From Ancylomarina sp048268005 (lineage in GTDB: Bacteria; Bacteroidota; Bacteroidia; Bacteroidales; Marinifilaceae): DNA of 64,000 nucleotides. The notes under the pieces were generated by a model. That model had not been told where the DNA came from. It was given only the letters and a program-made list of their open reading frames with translations, and did no database searches. Positions within the stretch are counted from its first letter, which is position 1. Every line of letters starts with the position of its first letter. The stretch spans positions 124,001 to 188,000 of the forward strand of contig JBLWWJ010000004.1 of the NCBI GenBank assembly GCA_048268005.1, read 5' to 3'. A program made the position numbers and the translations under genes. Below, piece by piece: positions 1 through 8,412 of this stretch.

Positions 1-289
1 CCACTCCTGGAATCTCCGATATTTCCTCGGGCTTTAATTGGGCATAACAACCAATAACAACCACAAAGGCATTGGGATTCGTTTTAATGATTTTCTTTAT
101 TGCTTGTCGGCACTTTTTGTCAGCCTGATCGGTAACAGAACAAGTGTTGATAACGTAAATATCAGCTTTCTCAGTTGTTTTAACCGTTTCGAATCCCGTT
201 TCTTTAAAAGAACGACCGATAGTTGATGTTTCTGAAAAATTTAATTTGCAGCCCAATGTGTAAAAAGCGACTTTCTTTCCTTGCGACAT
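1..289 (-). CDS. mtaB: tRNA threonylcarbamoyladenosine methylthiotransferase MtaB, N-terminal part (runs off the window)
   Basis: Radical-SAM methylthiotransferase that would add a methylthio group to t6A37 of tRNAs. Only the first 96 codons are present; the rest lies beyond base 1. The visible part is the N-terminal MTTase (UPF0004) domain with its three cluster-binding cysteines, in GCKLN (about residue 14), NTCSVT (about 50) and GCYAQ (about 84). The GCKLNFSET and TCSVTDQADKKCRQ forms fit MtaB rather than MiaB (GCQMN) or RimO (GCSKN). The ATG at 287-289 is preceded by an AGGAG-like ribosome site, unusually clear for this phylum. The radical-SAM CxxxCxxC motif and TRAM domain cannot be checked here. 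Confidence 0.88.
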   Translation of the reverse strand, partial: MSQGKKVAFYTLGCKLNFSETSTIGRSFKETGFETVKTTEKADIYVINTCSVTDQADKKCRQAIKKIIKTNPNAFVVVIGCYAQLKPEEISEIPGV

Positions 290-442
290 GTTTTCTTCTC
301 CTTTGCTGATAAAATTGGTGTATGGTTTAAATGTCTTCGTCTAAAGAAATAAAAATTAGATCTGAATTTTAAACTCGGGTAATAATCTTACAAACACTTT
401 CAAACTAACTGTTAGACAGAGTGGTTGATGAGATTCTGTAAA

Positions 443-475
443 TAAAAAAAAACTATCTCAGAATATGAAATAGTT
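443..475 (-). terminator. Rho-independent terminator after the Ppx gene
   Basis: On the minus strand a 9-bp stem (AACTATTTC with GAGATAGTT, one G-T pair, 7-nt loop) is followed by a run of eight or nine T. It lies about 40 bases past the exopolyphosphatase stop. Confidence 0.7.
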
Positions 476-517
476 CATTGTTTATGAATCTGTTGCAAAA
501 TTAGAAAAAAGAATCTA

Positions 518-1420
518 CTATGCCATAACTTTTGGGTCAGAGTACTCCTGGTAGAGTTGATGAATAATTCCATCAGAGACACCAATTTTAGGAATTTGAA
601 TGACATTAGAATTAGCCCATTCCATAATGCTGAGGAAAATAGTTGCAGCAGGAATAATCACATCAGCGCGGTCAGGATTCATATCGTAGTTAATCATTAG
701 TTCATCGTAAGACATACTATTGAATAAGGAATGAATCTCTTTTAGTTCATGATAGCTTAGGGTGCGTTCCTTTCTAGGACTAGCATATTTAAATAATTTG
801 TTAATATTTCCTCCTGAACCAATCAGTTCGATATTATCTTTTGATGAACAGATATCAAGCAAACACTCTTTTATGCGAATAAACTCGTTAAGAGGAACAC
901 AATTCTTTAAAATTTTAATAGTTCCTACATCGAAAGAGCATGAAAACAATGAAATACCTGCAGAGAAAAGTGTGATCTCAGTACTACCACCTCCAACATC
1001 TACGTAGAGGTAATTTTTTTTAGGATCAAGAAAGGAGGTGTGCTTATTAGAAAAGATGATATTTGCTTCTTCTTTTCCCGAAATTAAATCGATTTGAATG
1101 TCAGCTTCTTTCTTTATTCGTTCAATAAGTTTGGGGCCATTGTCAGCTTCTCTCATAGCTGAAGTGGCACAAGCTCGATAGGATTCCACTTCATGAACAT
1201 CCATAAGTTTACGAAAGGCAATCATGGCTTTCACCATTTTTTCTTCTTTCTCAATGGATATATTATTAGTCGTAAACGTATCGGCTCCTAAACGAATAGG
1301 GACCCGTATAAGAGAAGATTTTTTTAAATATGACACACCATTCTTCTCAATCACATTCGTAAATAATAATCGAATGGCATTGGAACCTATATCTATGGCG
1401 GCAAATTTTATAATCTTCAT
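518..1420 (-). CDS. ppx: Ppx/GppA-family exopolyphosphatase (short form)
   Basis: Predicted cytoplasmic phosphatase of the ASKHA fold, acting on polyphosphate or pppGpp. At 300 residues it holds only the two-lobed Ppx/GppA catalytic domain and lacks the C-terminal HD-like region of long E. coli-type Ppx. The nucleotide/phosphate-binding signatures are AAIDIGSNAIRLL at residues 7-19 and DVGGGSTEIT near residue 142. ATSAMREA matches the family's conserved ATSA(V/L)R element. It lies downstream of a PhoH-like ATPase gene on the same strand, separated by a perfect hairpin, so read-through is probably limited. A RelA/SpoT enzyme is encoded elsewhere in the window, but nothing ties the two directly. 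Short Ppx proteins are common in Bacteroidota. The choice of polyphosphate over pppGpp as substrate is inference. Confidence 0.85.
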   Translation of the reverse strand: MKIIKFAAIDIGSNAIRLLFTNVIEKNGVSYLKKSSLIRVPIRLGADTFTTNNISIEKEEKMVKAMIAFRKLMDVHEVESYRACATSAMREADNGPKLIERIKKEADIQIDLISGKEEANIIFSNKHTSFLDPKKNYLYVDVGGGSTEITLFSAGISLFSCSFDVGTIKILKNCVPLNEFIRIKECLLDICSSKDNIELIGSGGNINKLFKYASPRKERTLSYHELKEIHSLFNSMSYDELMINYDMNPDRADVIIPAATIFLSIMEWANSNVIQIPKIGVSDGIIHQLYQEYSDPKVMA

Positions 1421-1436
1421 AAGGTTTAAGCTTAAA

Positions 1437-1470
1437 GAAACAGTTTAAAACCATTGTTTTAAACTGTTTC
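1437..1470 (-). terminator. Perfect 14-bp hairpin between the phoH-like gene and ppx
   Basis: GAAACAGTTTAAAA and its exact complement flank a 6-nt loop. On the minus strand it is followed by a short, broken T run (TTTC then TTTAAG). It lies 17 bases before the ppx start and about 50 after the phoH-like stop, so it is either the phoH terminator or an attenuator in the ppx leader. Confidence 0.6.
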
Positions 1471-1522
1471 GGTTTGCCTAATCAAATTAAAGTTTTTTTT
1501 TAAATAATCCAATATTAATTTG

Positions 1523-2854
1523 TTAGAGTAGTTTACTGGCCAATTCAGCAAGAAAACTACGTTCTCCTTTTATCAGATTTATGTGTGCAAAAATTTCTTG
1601 ATCTTTCATTTTATCTGAAAGGTAAGCCAGTCCATTTGATTTTTTATCCAGATAAGGTGAATCAATTTGCTCAATATCTCCGGTGAAAACCATTTTAGTT
1701 CCCTCTCCTGCCCGGGTAATAATGGTCTTAATTTCGTGAGGCGTTAAATTCTGAGCCTCGTCAACAATGAAAAAAGCGTTTGATAAACTGCGACCTCTGA
1801 TATATGCGAGTGGTGTAATTTGCAGTTTTTCATCCTTAAGGAGTTCATCGATATAAAGATATTGCTTGCTGTGGACATTAAATTTTTTCTTAATAACAGC
1901 TAAGTTATCGAAAAGAGGTTGCATGTAAGGACTGATTTTTTCGTTAGCGTCTCCTGGGAGATAACCTAGATCTTTGTCAGCAAGAGCCACAATGGGGCGA
2001 GCTAAATAGATTTGATCGAATTGCTCAGAAAGTTGCAACGCTGATGCTAAAGCTAATAATGTTTTACCTGTACCGGCAGTTCCGGTCAAAGCAACCAAGT
2101 TAATGTTAGGATCCAGAAGAGCATCAATTGAAAAAGTTTGTTCTGCATTACGAGGGTAAATACCATAAGCATTAGGCTTCTCAACACGCTTGATTTTTTT
2201 ATCCAGTGGATTAAAATGAGCCAAAGCACTTGAATTGTTATTTTTTAAAATAAAGTATCGATGCCCCTCAAGTTCGTAATCCAAATTAAGATCTTCTTCT
2301 GAAAGTCCTTCATCGCCTTGATAAAGTTCAGCAATCTTTTCATCTTCAAATTCATTGATGGTTTGAATTCCCAAACTCATCATGTTGTCAACATCCTTAA
2401 CCTGATCATTTTTGAAATCTTCAGCAGGGATACCTAAGGATTTAGCTTTCATCCTCAGGTTGATATCCTTTGAAACCAGAATGGTTGTTCTATCTGTGTT
2501 TTCATTATTAATGAATTCTGTGATAGCTAAAATTCTGTGGTCAGGTATATTGTCATGGAACGAGACTTTCATCTTTTCTGAAAAAGCCTTTCCCGTCTCA
2601 ATAAATAATCGACCTCTTCCGTTTCCTAATGCAACACCATCACTAAAAAGGTCATCGCCGGAAAGCTTGTCAAGTTCTCTGGTGAATTCACGTGCATGAA
2701 AATTAATTAAATCGTTACCTTTTTTGAATTTATCCAGTTCTTCCAGAACGGTAATGGGAATTAGGACATCGTGTTCGGCAAATTTAAAGATTGAATTAAA
2801 ATCGTGAAGAATAACGTTGGTGTCTAATACAAAAATCTTTTTCTCTGTGGTCAT
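1523..2854 (-). CDS. PhoH-family protein with N-terminal PIN domain
   Basis: Fusion of a PIN-type ribonuclease domain to a PhoH ATPase (the PhoH2/YlaK architecture), expected to act on RNA in the cytoplasm. The PIN domain opens with FVLDTNVILHD and keeps further acidic residues. The PhoH half has a Walker A site GTAGTGKT and a Walker B-like FIVDEAQN followed by FTGDIEQID. Proteins of this class from other phyla have been reported as ATP-dependent RNA helicase/RNases; that activity here is inference. An in-frame ATG 36 bases upstream (2888-2890) would add 12 residues with no domain content. I prefer 2854 because family members begin just before the PIN core. No antitoxin-like small gene is visible upstream. 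Confidence 0.87.
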   Translation of the reverse strand: MTTEKKIFVLDTNVILHDFNSIFKFAEHDVLIPITVLEELDKFKKGNDLINFHAREFTRELDKLSGDDLFSDGVALGNGRGRLFIETGKAFSEKMKVSFHDNIPDHRILAITEFINNENTDRTTILVSKDINLRMKAKSLGIPAEDFKNDQVKDVDNMMSLGIQTINEFEDEKIAELYQGDEGLSEEDLNLDYELEGHRYFILKNNNSSALAHFNPLDKKIKRVEKPNAYGIYPRNAEQTFSIDALLDPNINLVALTGTAGTGKTLLALASALQLSEQFDQIYLARPIVALADKDLGYLPGDANEKISPYMQPLFDNLAVIKKKFNVHSKQYLYIDELLKDEKLQITPLAYIRGRSLSNAFFIVDEAQNLTPHEIKTIITRAGEGTKMVFTGDIEQIDSPYLDKKSNGLAYLSDKMKDQEIFAHINLIKGERSFLAELASKLL

Positions 2855-3034
2855 ATGCGCGGGTATTAGAGGGTTAGTAGATCGACCCATCGTCTCACAT
2901 CAAAGTGAAGATTTTTTGAAACGAATGAATCGTTTAGTGTGCTGATATTAATATGAAATATCTTGTTAAATCTTAGTACTGAAATTAACAAAAAAGGAAG
3001 GAAAATCAAGCTGAGATCTTATTTTTTAGTATTT

Positions 3035-3062
3035 TTTTTTTTGCTTTGCAAAGCAAAAAAAA
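3035..3062. repeat. 28-bp perfect palindrome just before folC
   Basis: Eight T, GCTTTG, CAAAGC and eight A form a perfect inverted repeat with no loop, ending 8 bases before the folC ATG. It could be an operator or an mRNA hairpin over the ribosome-binding region. Confidence 0.6.
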
Positions 3063-3070
3063 GATGAATT

Positions 3071-4357
3071 ATGAATTATCAGGAGACTATCAACTACTTG
3101 TTCAGTCAGTTACCTATGTTTCAGCGCACAGGGAAAGCTGCTTATAAAGCTAATTTGGACACAACTTTGGCGCTGGATGCTTATTTTGAACATCCACATA
3201 AAAAATTTAAATGCATACATGTGGCAGGAACAAATGGCAAGGGATCTGTTTCACATACCTTAGCATCTGTTTTGCAATCGGCTGGTTACAAGGTTGGCTT
3301 ATATACCTCCCCACACTTACGTGATTTTAGAGAACGGGTGAAAATTAATGGAGAGATGATTTCTGAAGAAGCCGTGGTTGATTTTGTCGCTTTGCATAAA
3401 GTGAAGTTTGAAGAATTAGCACCTTCTTTTTTCGAAATGACGGTTGCCCTGGCTTTTGATTATTTTGCTAAAGAAGAAGTTGATGTCGCTGTTATTGAAG
3501 TTGGCTTAGGCGGTCGTCTGGATTCAACGAATATCATCGATCCTATTTTGAGTATTATTACTAATATAAGTTTTGACCATACCAGTTTATTGGGTAATTC
3601 TATTCCAATAATTGCTGGTGAAAAAGCTGGAATTATTAAGCCTAATGTACCTATCGTAATAGGAGAGAAGCATGCGGAAACAGAGCCTGTTTTTATTGAA
3701 AAATCTAAAGTTCAAGCTGCTCCTATCGTATTTGCGGAGGATGCATTTGAGCTGGTAAATACCGAATTAAAAGCTAATAAGAGACACATAACTTTTAAGC
3801 GAGTCGATACAAACAAGAAGATTATATTGGAATCTGATTTATTGGGTGTGTATCAGATAAAAAATATAAAAACAGCACTTTTGGCCATTGATCAGTTAAA
3901 TAAGATTGGATTTAATTTATCAGAAGAGATCGTTAGAGATGGCATATCTAAAATTGTAGCCCAAACATCGCTTTTAGGTCGTTGGCAATTATTAAGTGAG
4001 ACTCCTCGTGTTATTTGTGATACAGGGCACAATGTTGCTGGAGTAAGTGAGATACTAAAACAATTAAACTCTCTTCAATTTGATAATCTGCACATGGTCA
4101 TTGGGATGGTAGATGATAAGGATATTGATGAGGTACTGAGTATGTTACCTAAAACAGCGAAATATTATTTTACTAGAGCTTCTATTCCCAGAGCTTTAGA
4201 TCAGGAAATATTGAAAGAAAAAGCAAGTAATTTCCAGCTTGAAGGAAATACTTATAAAAATGTTGAGGAGGCTTTGTTAGCTGCTAAAAATGAATCGGTT
4301 GATGAAGATTTGGTTTTTGTGGGTGGTAGTACATTTGTTGTTGCTGAAGTTGTGTGA
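3071..4357 (+). CDS. folC: Bifunctional folylpolyglutamate synthase/dihydrofolate synthase
   Basis: Adds L-glutamate to dihydropteroate and to reduced folates in the cytoplasm, in an ATP-dependent Mur-ligase-type reaction. The P-loop HVAGTNGKGS is at residues 50-59. SPHL, the omega-loop region FRERVKING and EVGLGGRLDSTNI (the folate/ATP site of FolC) follow in order, and the C-terminal Mur ligase domain contains DTGHN. At 428 residues it has normal length. It starts at the ATG at 3071; an ATG at 3064 is out of frame. A 28-bp perfect palindrome sits directly upstream. The gene is followed by an AT-rich spacer with an assembly gap, so its downstream transcript end cannot be seen. Confidence 0.95.
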   Translation: MNYQETINYLFSQLPMFQRTGKAAYKANLDTTLALDAYFEHPHKKFKCIHVAGTNGKGSVSHTLASVLQSAGYKVGLYTSPHLRDFRERVKINGEMISEEAVVDFVALHKVKFEELAPSFFEMTVALAFDYFAKEEVDVAVIEVGLGGRLDSTNIIDPILSIITNISFDHTSLLGNSIPIIAGEKAGIIKPNVPIVIGEKHAETEPVFIEKSKVQAAPIVFAEDAFELVNTELKANKRHITFKRVDTNKKIILESDLLGVYQIKNIKTALLAIDQLNKIGFNLSEEIVRDGISKIVAQTSLLGRWQLLSETPRVICDTGHNVAGVSEILKQLNSLQFDNLHMVIGMVDDKDIDEVLSMLPKTAKYYFTRASIPRALDQEILKEKASNFQLEGNTYKNVEEALLAAKNESVDEDLVFVGGSTFVVAEVV

Positions 4358-4721
4358 TTTCTTTAATAATTAGAGTTTATTAGCGACTTAAGTTATTGAA
4401 AGTGAATATAAATTGTGTGATTTTTATTTTTTAAATAAGATGAATTATTCGATGTGAAAGATATGTAAAGGTCTATATATCTGATGATTTCTCTNNNNNN
4501 NNNNTCTAATTTGTACTGAGACTAAATTAATGTTGATTTTTTTCTTTAATGAAAAATCACTTATTTTTGTTCTAGTTATATGATTTATTAGTCTCATATA
4601 CAGCATCTATTTTCTACTTTGTTGTAGTATTCATTTATAATGAATGTACACTGTGTTTTCTCAGATTGTTCGAAATCTGACATTAATCATTTCTAACTTA
4701 AAATGTATTAAAGAAATAGCT
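4358..4721. other. Intergenic spacer folC-rex containing an assembly gap
   Basis: AT-rich spacer of 364 bases interrupted by ten N at 4495-4504. I see no gene, tRNA or convincing terminator. The rex promoter probably lies in 4560-4700, but no exact TAnnTTTG element is present there. Confidence 0.6.
4495..4504. other. Assembly gap (ten N)
   Basis: Ten undetermined bases, a placeholder typical of scaffold joins. The true gap length is unknown. Confidence 0.99.
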
Positions 4722-5381
4722 ATGGTTCAAAATTCAAAAAAAGTAGTATCTGCAGTTCCTGAGCCTTCGTTGCGAAGATTGCCTGCTTATTTAGCCTTTT
4801 CGGAAGGTTTATTGAAGAAAGGTCAAGAATTTGTTTCTTCTACTCAGATTGCCAACTATATGAATATTGATCCTACTCAGGTGACAAAAGATTTATCTTA
4901 CACAAGTATTGTAGGTAAAACCAGAGTTGGTTATGAGGTGAAGGCTATGGTTGAAATTCTTTCTGATTTTTTAGGATTTACCGTTATGGATCAAGCTTTC
5001 TTAGTGGGTGCAGGTTCACTAGGATCTGCACTTTTGCATGATGATGGTTTGGAAAATTTTGGATTGGATATTGTTGCTGCATTTGATATAAATCCAGGTA
5101 TTGTAGGAAAAAAAATTAATGATATTGAAGTTTTCCATATTGACCAATTTCGTGATTTAGCTCAGGAAATGAAGGCCATAATTGGAATTATCACTGTTCC
5201 AGCTGAGTTTGCACAATCAGTGGCTGATTTAATGGCCGCATGGGGAGTGAAAGCAATATGGAATTTTACACCAGCAAGAATTAAAGTACCCGATGATATC
5301 GTTGTTCAAAATACATCGCTATATGCTAATTTAGCTATCATCTTCAACAAGATTCACACCGACAAAGAAAAAGCAATCTAA
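4722..5381 (+). CDS. rex: Redox-sensing transcriptional repressor Rex
   Basis: NADH/NAD+-responsive repressor that usually controls fermentation and anaerobic respiration genes. The N-terminal winged helix contains the Rex signature of a PAYLAF segment and the recognition region IDPTQVTKDLSY. The Rossmann domain begins with LVGAGSLGSALL and continues with the DINP loop after the second beta strand. A C-terminal domain-swapped helix ends in IIFNKI. I set the start at the ATG at 4722 (219 residues), which gives normal Rex length; an in-frame ATG at 4644 would add 26 unrelated residues. A rho-independent terminator follows. The [FeFe] hydrogenase at 59894-61336 is the kind of gene Rex controls elsewhere, but I found no convincing Rex operator in front of it. 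Confidence 0.93.
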   Translation: MVQNSKKVVSAVPEPSLRRLPAYLAFSEGLLKKGQEFVSSTQIANYMNIDPTQVTKDLSYTSIVGKTRVGYEVKAMVEILSDFLGFTVMDQAFLVGAGSLGSALLHDDGLENFGLDIVAAFDINPGIVGKKINDIEVFHIDQFRDLAQEMKAIIGIITVPAEFAQSVADLMAAWGVKAIWNFTPARIKVPDDIVVQNTSLYANLAIIFNKIHTDKEKAI

Positions 5382-5404
5382 GATTTAGATTTATAAAAAA
5401 TATT

Positions 5405-5441
5405 AAAGAGGCGATTCGTTAAAACGATTTGCCTCTTTTTT
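5405..5441 (+). terminator. Rho-independent terminator of rex
   Basis: AAAGAGGC pairs with GCCTCTTT around an inner AT-rich arm, followed by a T run. It lies 24 bases past the rex stop. Confidence 0.85.
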
Positions 5442-5500
5442 GTTTAATTTCGATTCTGGATCAATCAAAAGAGGTTTAATTATAAGGCAAAACAGAATTC

Positions 5501-6073
5501 ATGATAGATAAATACATAGAAAATCAGATTTTTGAAAAGAGAGATTTCAATGAACTAGGTTTTGATAAAGGGGAATACGAAGATTGTCGATTTGTCAATT
5601 GTAATTTTTCAGGTATTAATTTTACTAATGTTGATTTTGTTGAATGTGAGTTTAATAATTGTGATTTTAGCCTAGCAAGATTTAATGATACGGCTTTAAA
5701 GGGTGCCAAGTTCCGAAATTGCAAATTGCTGGGATTGAATTTTAATGATTGTAACCCATTTTTATTGTCTCTGTATTTTGAATCCTCAAATTTAAACCTG
5801 GCCTCCTTCTATAAATTAAAACTGAAAGGGATAAAATTTAGAAAGTGTAGTCTGCAAGAAGTTGATTTTATAGAATCTGACTTGTCGTCAGCCTTGTTTG
5901 ATGATTGTGATATGAATGGTGCTTTATTTGGAAATACTATTCTTGAAAAGGCGGATTTTAAAACATCTTATGCCTATTCAATTGATCCGGAAATAAACAA
6001 AATTAAGAGGGCTGAATTTTCCATGCCAGACGTTATTGGTTTATTAAGGAAGTACGATATAAAAATAACTTAA
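5501..6073 (+). CDS. Pentapeptide-repeat protein (Qnr/McbG-like)
   Basis: Predicted right-handed quadrilateral beta-helix of 190 residues. From about residue 20 to 165 it is built of A(D/N)LXX-type five-residue steps, with F or L every fifth residue and C, N or D before it (for example CRFVNCNFSGINFTNVDF). A break near CNPFLLSLYFESSNL (about residues 84-98) resembles the interruption between the two helix blocks in Qnr/McbG proteins. Those proteins mimic DNA and protect gyrase from quinolones. Whether this one does is unknown, and many members of the fold have no known role. It stands alone between two terminators. There is no signal peptide, so it should be cytoplasmic. Confidence 0.85.
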   Translation: MIDKYIENQIFEKRDFNELGFDKGEYEDCRFVNCNFSGINFTNVDFVECEFNNCDFSLARFNDTALKGAKFRNCKLLGLNFNDCNPFLLSLYFESSNLNLASFYKLKLKGIKFRKCSLQEVDFIESDLSSALFDDCDMNGALFGNTILEKADFKTSYAYSIDPEINKIKRAEFSMPDVIGLLRKYDIKIT

Positions 6074-6080
6074 TAGAATT

Positions 6081-6112
6081 GCCCCGATTCATATTTGAAT
6101 CGGGGCTTTCTG
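6081..6112. terminator. Bidirectional terminator between the pentapeptide gene and creD
   Basis: GCCCCGATTC and GAATCGGGGC form a perfect 10-bp stem with a 6-nt loop, between two convergent stops (6073 and 6114). Confidence 0.85.
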
Positions 6113-6113
6113 T

Positions 6114-7454
6114 TTATTTTGAATTCACATTAATTTCGTACCAATTAATATTTCGAGTGAAATACATGGTTGCAGCCAGGATTAAGGTTAATCCAATACT
6201 TCCCATTAATAGCGCATAATCTGCTAACTGTAGTGTTACGAATAAAAAACCATAAATACTGGTAAGTGTTGCAAGAAGTAAAAAACTCAGTTTTTTTGAT
6301 TTAAAAATTGTGAGTGAGTAAAGACTTATCATTCCAATAATAGCTATACTCGAGATAATATAAGCCGTATTGAAATTTGAATGTTCCGAAATGGAGATTA
6401 ATAAAACGTAAAAAATACATAAGCCCAGGCCAACCAAAATGTATTGGAAAGGGTGTATTTTTCGGCCATTAATAATTTCAACTAAGAAGAATATTAGAAA
6501 CGTAAGGGCAATACACATAACCGCATATTTAGATGATCTAACTGACTTTTTGTAGTCGTCGAGAGGTAGGATTAAATCAATACCAAAATTTGATTGTTTG
6601 ATTTTTTCAGCATGCTTATTGCCAATCCATGATTGAGGAAAGTTTCTGTTTAGTTGTAAAACCTTCCAGTTTGCATTAAAACCTTCATCGGAAACTTTAC
6701 GATGATCAGGTAGAAAATTGCCATTGAAGCTTGGGAATGGCCAGTTAGATTCAATTTTTACATTGGTGGTACTACCTAAAGGAATAAAATTAAGATTCTG
6801 ACTTCCTTGTAGGTTTAGAGAGAATGAGAAATCAATCGATTTGTTTAAATCAGGTTCAATGTTTGGAAGCTTTACTGTGATACCTGAATAAATAAGTTCA
6901 GAAATCTTAGATCCCGGTTCCACATGTAAGTTTTTTTTATTCCAGTTTAAAATAACCTGATCTTCGATACCTCTTAAATCTGATATTCCTATTGTAAGGA
7001 AAGCTTGGTCGTATTTAATTTCTTTAAGATTGTTTTTATCAACTTCCTTATCGAAAAGGAACTTACCGCTCAAATCCAGTTGTGATTTGTATACCACGAC
7101 TTCGTATATGCCTCTTTTAAGTTTTTCAGGTGATATATTCCCTTTAATATTAAGCTCCTCCGGAAGTATATGTAAATACTTAGTGGTTTCATAAATTTTA
7201 TTTTCATCTCGGTATTCATACACTAATGGTATGCTTAGAATAGGTCCGTTTATTTGCTGATCACCAGCCCACTTGTTGCTAACTTCTATAGTAGCTCGAT
7301 TACTAAGGGTTTCCCTTTCGTAAATGATTGATTTAATCATAGCGGCAGGTATAAGCAATAGTAACATTAGAATTGTGATTACAAGGAGCTTAAGGCTGAT
7401 GGAGTTTTTTAGCCAACTGTTAATTCTGTCAATTGTAGGTGTTTCTTTATTCAT
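6114..7454 (-). CDS. creD: CreD-family inner-membrane protein
   Basis: Integral membrane protein of the CreD family (E. coli CreD is linked to envelope stress and colicin tolerance); its biochemical role is unknown. One N-terminal membrane helix (LKLLVITILMLLLLIPAAMI) leads into the signature RATIEVSNKWAGDQQINGPILSIP. A large periplasmic domain follows, then five or so C-terminal helices. I chose the ATG at 7454 (446 residues, the normal family size); a longer reading from 7571 would run into the preceding regulator gene. A 24-bp operator-like sequence sits 12 bases before this start, and a near-identical copy precedes the first gene of the cluster. The same regulator probably controls both, with creD partly transcribed from its own promoter. 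Confidence 0.88.
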   Translation of the reverse strand: MNKETPTIDRINSWLKNSISLKLLVITILMLLLLIPAAMIKSIIYERETLSNRATIEVSNKWAGDQQINGPILSIPLVYEYRDENKIYETTKYLHILPEELNIKGNISPEKLKRGIYEVVVYKSQLDLSGKFLFDKEVDKNNLKEIKYDQAFLTIGISDLRGIEDQVILNWNKKNLHVEPGSKISELIYSGITVKLPNIEPDLNKSIDFSFSLNLQGSQNLNFIPLGSTTNVKIESNWPFPSFNGNFLPDHRKVSDEGFNANWKVLQLNRNFPQSWIGNKHAEKIKQSNFGIDLILPLDDYKKSVRSSKYAVMCIALTFLIFFLVEIINGRKIHPFQYILVGLGLCIFYVLLISISEHSNFNTAYIISSIAIIGMISLYSLTIFKSKKLSFLLLATLTSIYGFLFVTLQLADYALLMGSIGLTLILAATMYFTRNINWYEINVNSK

Positions 7455-7466
7455 TGTGAGATTTTT

Positions 7467-7490
7467 AAAAGTACTTTGAATTGCAAAGTA
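7467..7490 (-). promoter_or_regulatory. Operator copy 2, upstream of creD
   Basis: Inverted repeat ACTTTG-N5-CAAAGT inside a 24-base sequence that differs at one base from the copy at 8413-8436. It is the likely binding site of the winged-helix regulator encoded at 7508-7798. Its minus-strand TACTTTG resembles a -7 element. Confidence 0.7.
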
Positions 7491-7507
7491 GATGAGTAAA
7501 AAAAATA

Positions 7508-7798
7508 TTATTGAAGCAATTGTTCTATTGCTTTTATATGTTTTGAGAAAGCAAGTTTGCCTTCTTCGCAAGCAGAATATTTGGTATTCGGTTTTCTACC
7601 TATAAACTCTTTATAAAACTTGATGTAACCACTTTTTTCAAGGGATTTTAAATGACTGGCTAAGTTACCATCAGTCACACCAAGTAAATCTTTTAGTGTA
7701 TTAAAGTCGAGATGATCATTGACCAGCAGAGCTGACATGATTCCTAAGCGAACTTTATTTTCGAAAGCCTTATTTAAATTTTTTAGAATTTCTTTCAC
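7508..7798 (-). CDS. Winged-helix transcriptional regulator of the creD cluster
   Basis: A 96-residue, single-domain winged-helix protein related to the ArsR/MarR-like regulators often found next to creD in Bacteroidota. The DNA-binding core is LDFNTLKDLLGVTDGNLASHLKSLEKSGYIKF, with the recognition helix around residues 45-59, and a basic wing (GRKPNTKY) follows. The start is GTG at 7796-7798, overlapping the upstream membrane gene's TGA as GTGA, so the two are translationally coupled. Two copies of one inverted repeat flank the pair of genes, which points to autoregulation. No metal-binding cysteines are present, and the signal it senses is unknown. Confidence 0.83.
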   Translation of the reverse strand: MKEILKNLNKAFENKVRLGIMSALLVNDHLDFNTLKDLLGVTDGNLASHLKSLEKSGYIKFYKEFIGRKPNTKYSACEEGKLAFSKHIKAIEQLLQ

Positions 7799-8412
7799 GA
7801 TCCGTATCTAAGGTGCATTACAATTCCATATACTATATGTAGGATTCCAAAGCCAATTGCCCATAAAATAAGGCCATAACCAATAAAGTAGATGCCTAAT
7901 AAACCTAAAATAATTTCAATTAAACCTAAACTTCTGATTTCCTCAAGAGTGTATTTACTTGCATTAACCAGGGCCAAACCATAAAAAATAAGAGTAAGCG
8001 GAGCAATGATTCCTATAAAACCCTTCAAAAGTAAAATAAAACATAGAATCCCACCTGTAGCTAATGGAATAAAAAGATTTATAAGTAAATTTTTCGTTTG
8101 TGAATCCCAAAGTTTTTGCTTGTTCTTTTTTGCTTTTCGTGTAGTAAAAAAGATACCAGAACCTATAGATAAAATTAGAGTCATCAATGCAATAATTAGC
8201 AAATTAAGTAGATTTTCACTGCTTAATGACGCTTGTCTATAAACTAAATAATTTTGATCGGCGTAGATGGTTTGAAAGGCTAAATATGCCCCAACTAATG
8301 CCAATATGCCTGCCGCTATTCCAGACATTCCGCTTAAAGAAATAAACTTTGATGAGCGATTCATCATCTGTTTAATATCCTTTAAATCCTCAATATATTT
8401 GTTCTTGTCCAT
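7795..8412 (-). CDS. Multi-pass membrane protein, first gene of the creD cluster
   Basis: I do not recognise a named family. The 205-residue protein has a short charged N-terminus (MDKNKYIEDLKDIKQMM) and about six hydrophobic segments, near residues 24-46, 68-90, 108-128, 130-146, 160-180 and 183-200. A basic loop (TTRKAKKNKQK) after the second helix suggests a cytoplasmic side. It is coupled by a 4-base overlap to the winged-helix regulator, and its start codon directly abuts operator copy 1. Membrane protein plus small HTH protein plus CreD is a recurrent Bacteroidota arrangement, so the membrane protein may be a partner or sensor; that is inference. Confidence 0.75.
   Translation of the reverse strand: MDKNKYIEDLKDIKQMMNRSSKFISLSGMSGIAAGILALVGAYLAFQTIYADQNYLVYRQASLSSENLLNLLIIALMTLILSIGSGIFFTTRKAKKNKQKLWDSQTKNLLINLFIPLATGGILCFILLLKGFIGIIAPLTLIFYGLALVNASKYTLEEIRSLGLIEIILGLLGIYFIGYGLILWAIGFGILHIVYGIVMHLRYGS

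Noticed and set aside
1..289. MiaB or RimO as the identity of the partial methylthiotransferase
   Set aside because: GCKLNFSET and NTCSVTDQADKKCRQ fit MtaB; MiaB has GCQMN and RimO has GCSKN.
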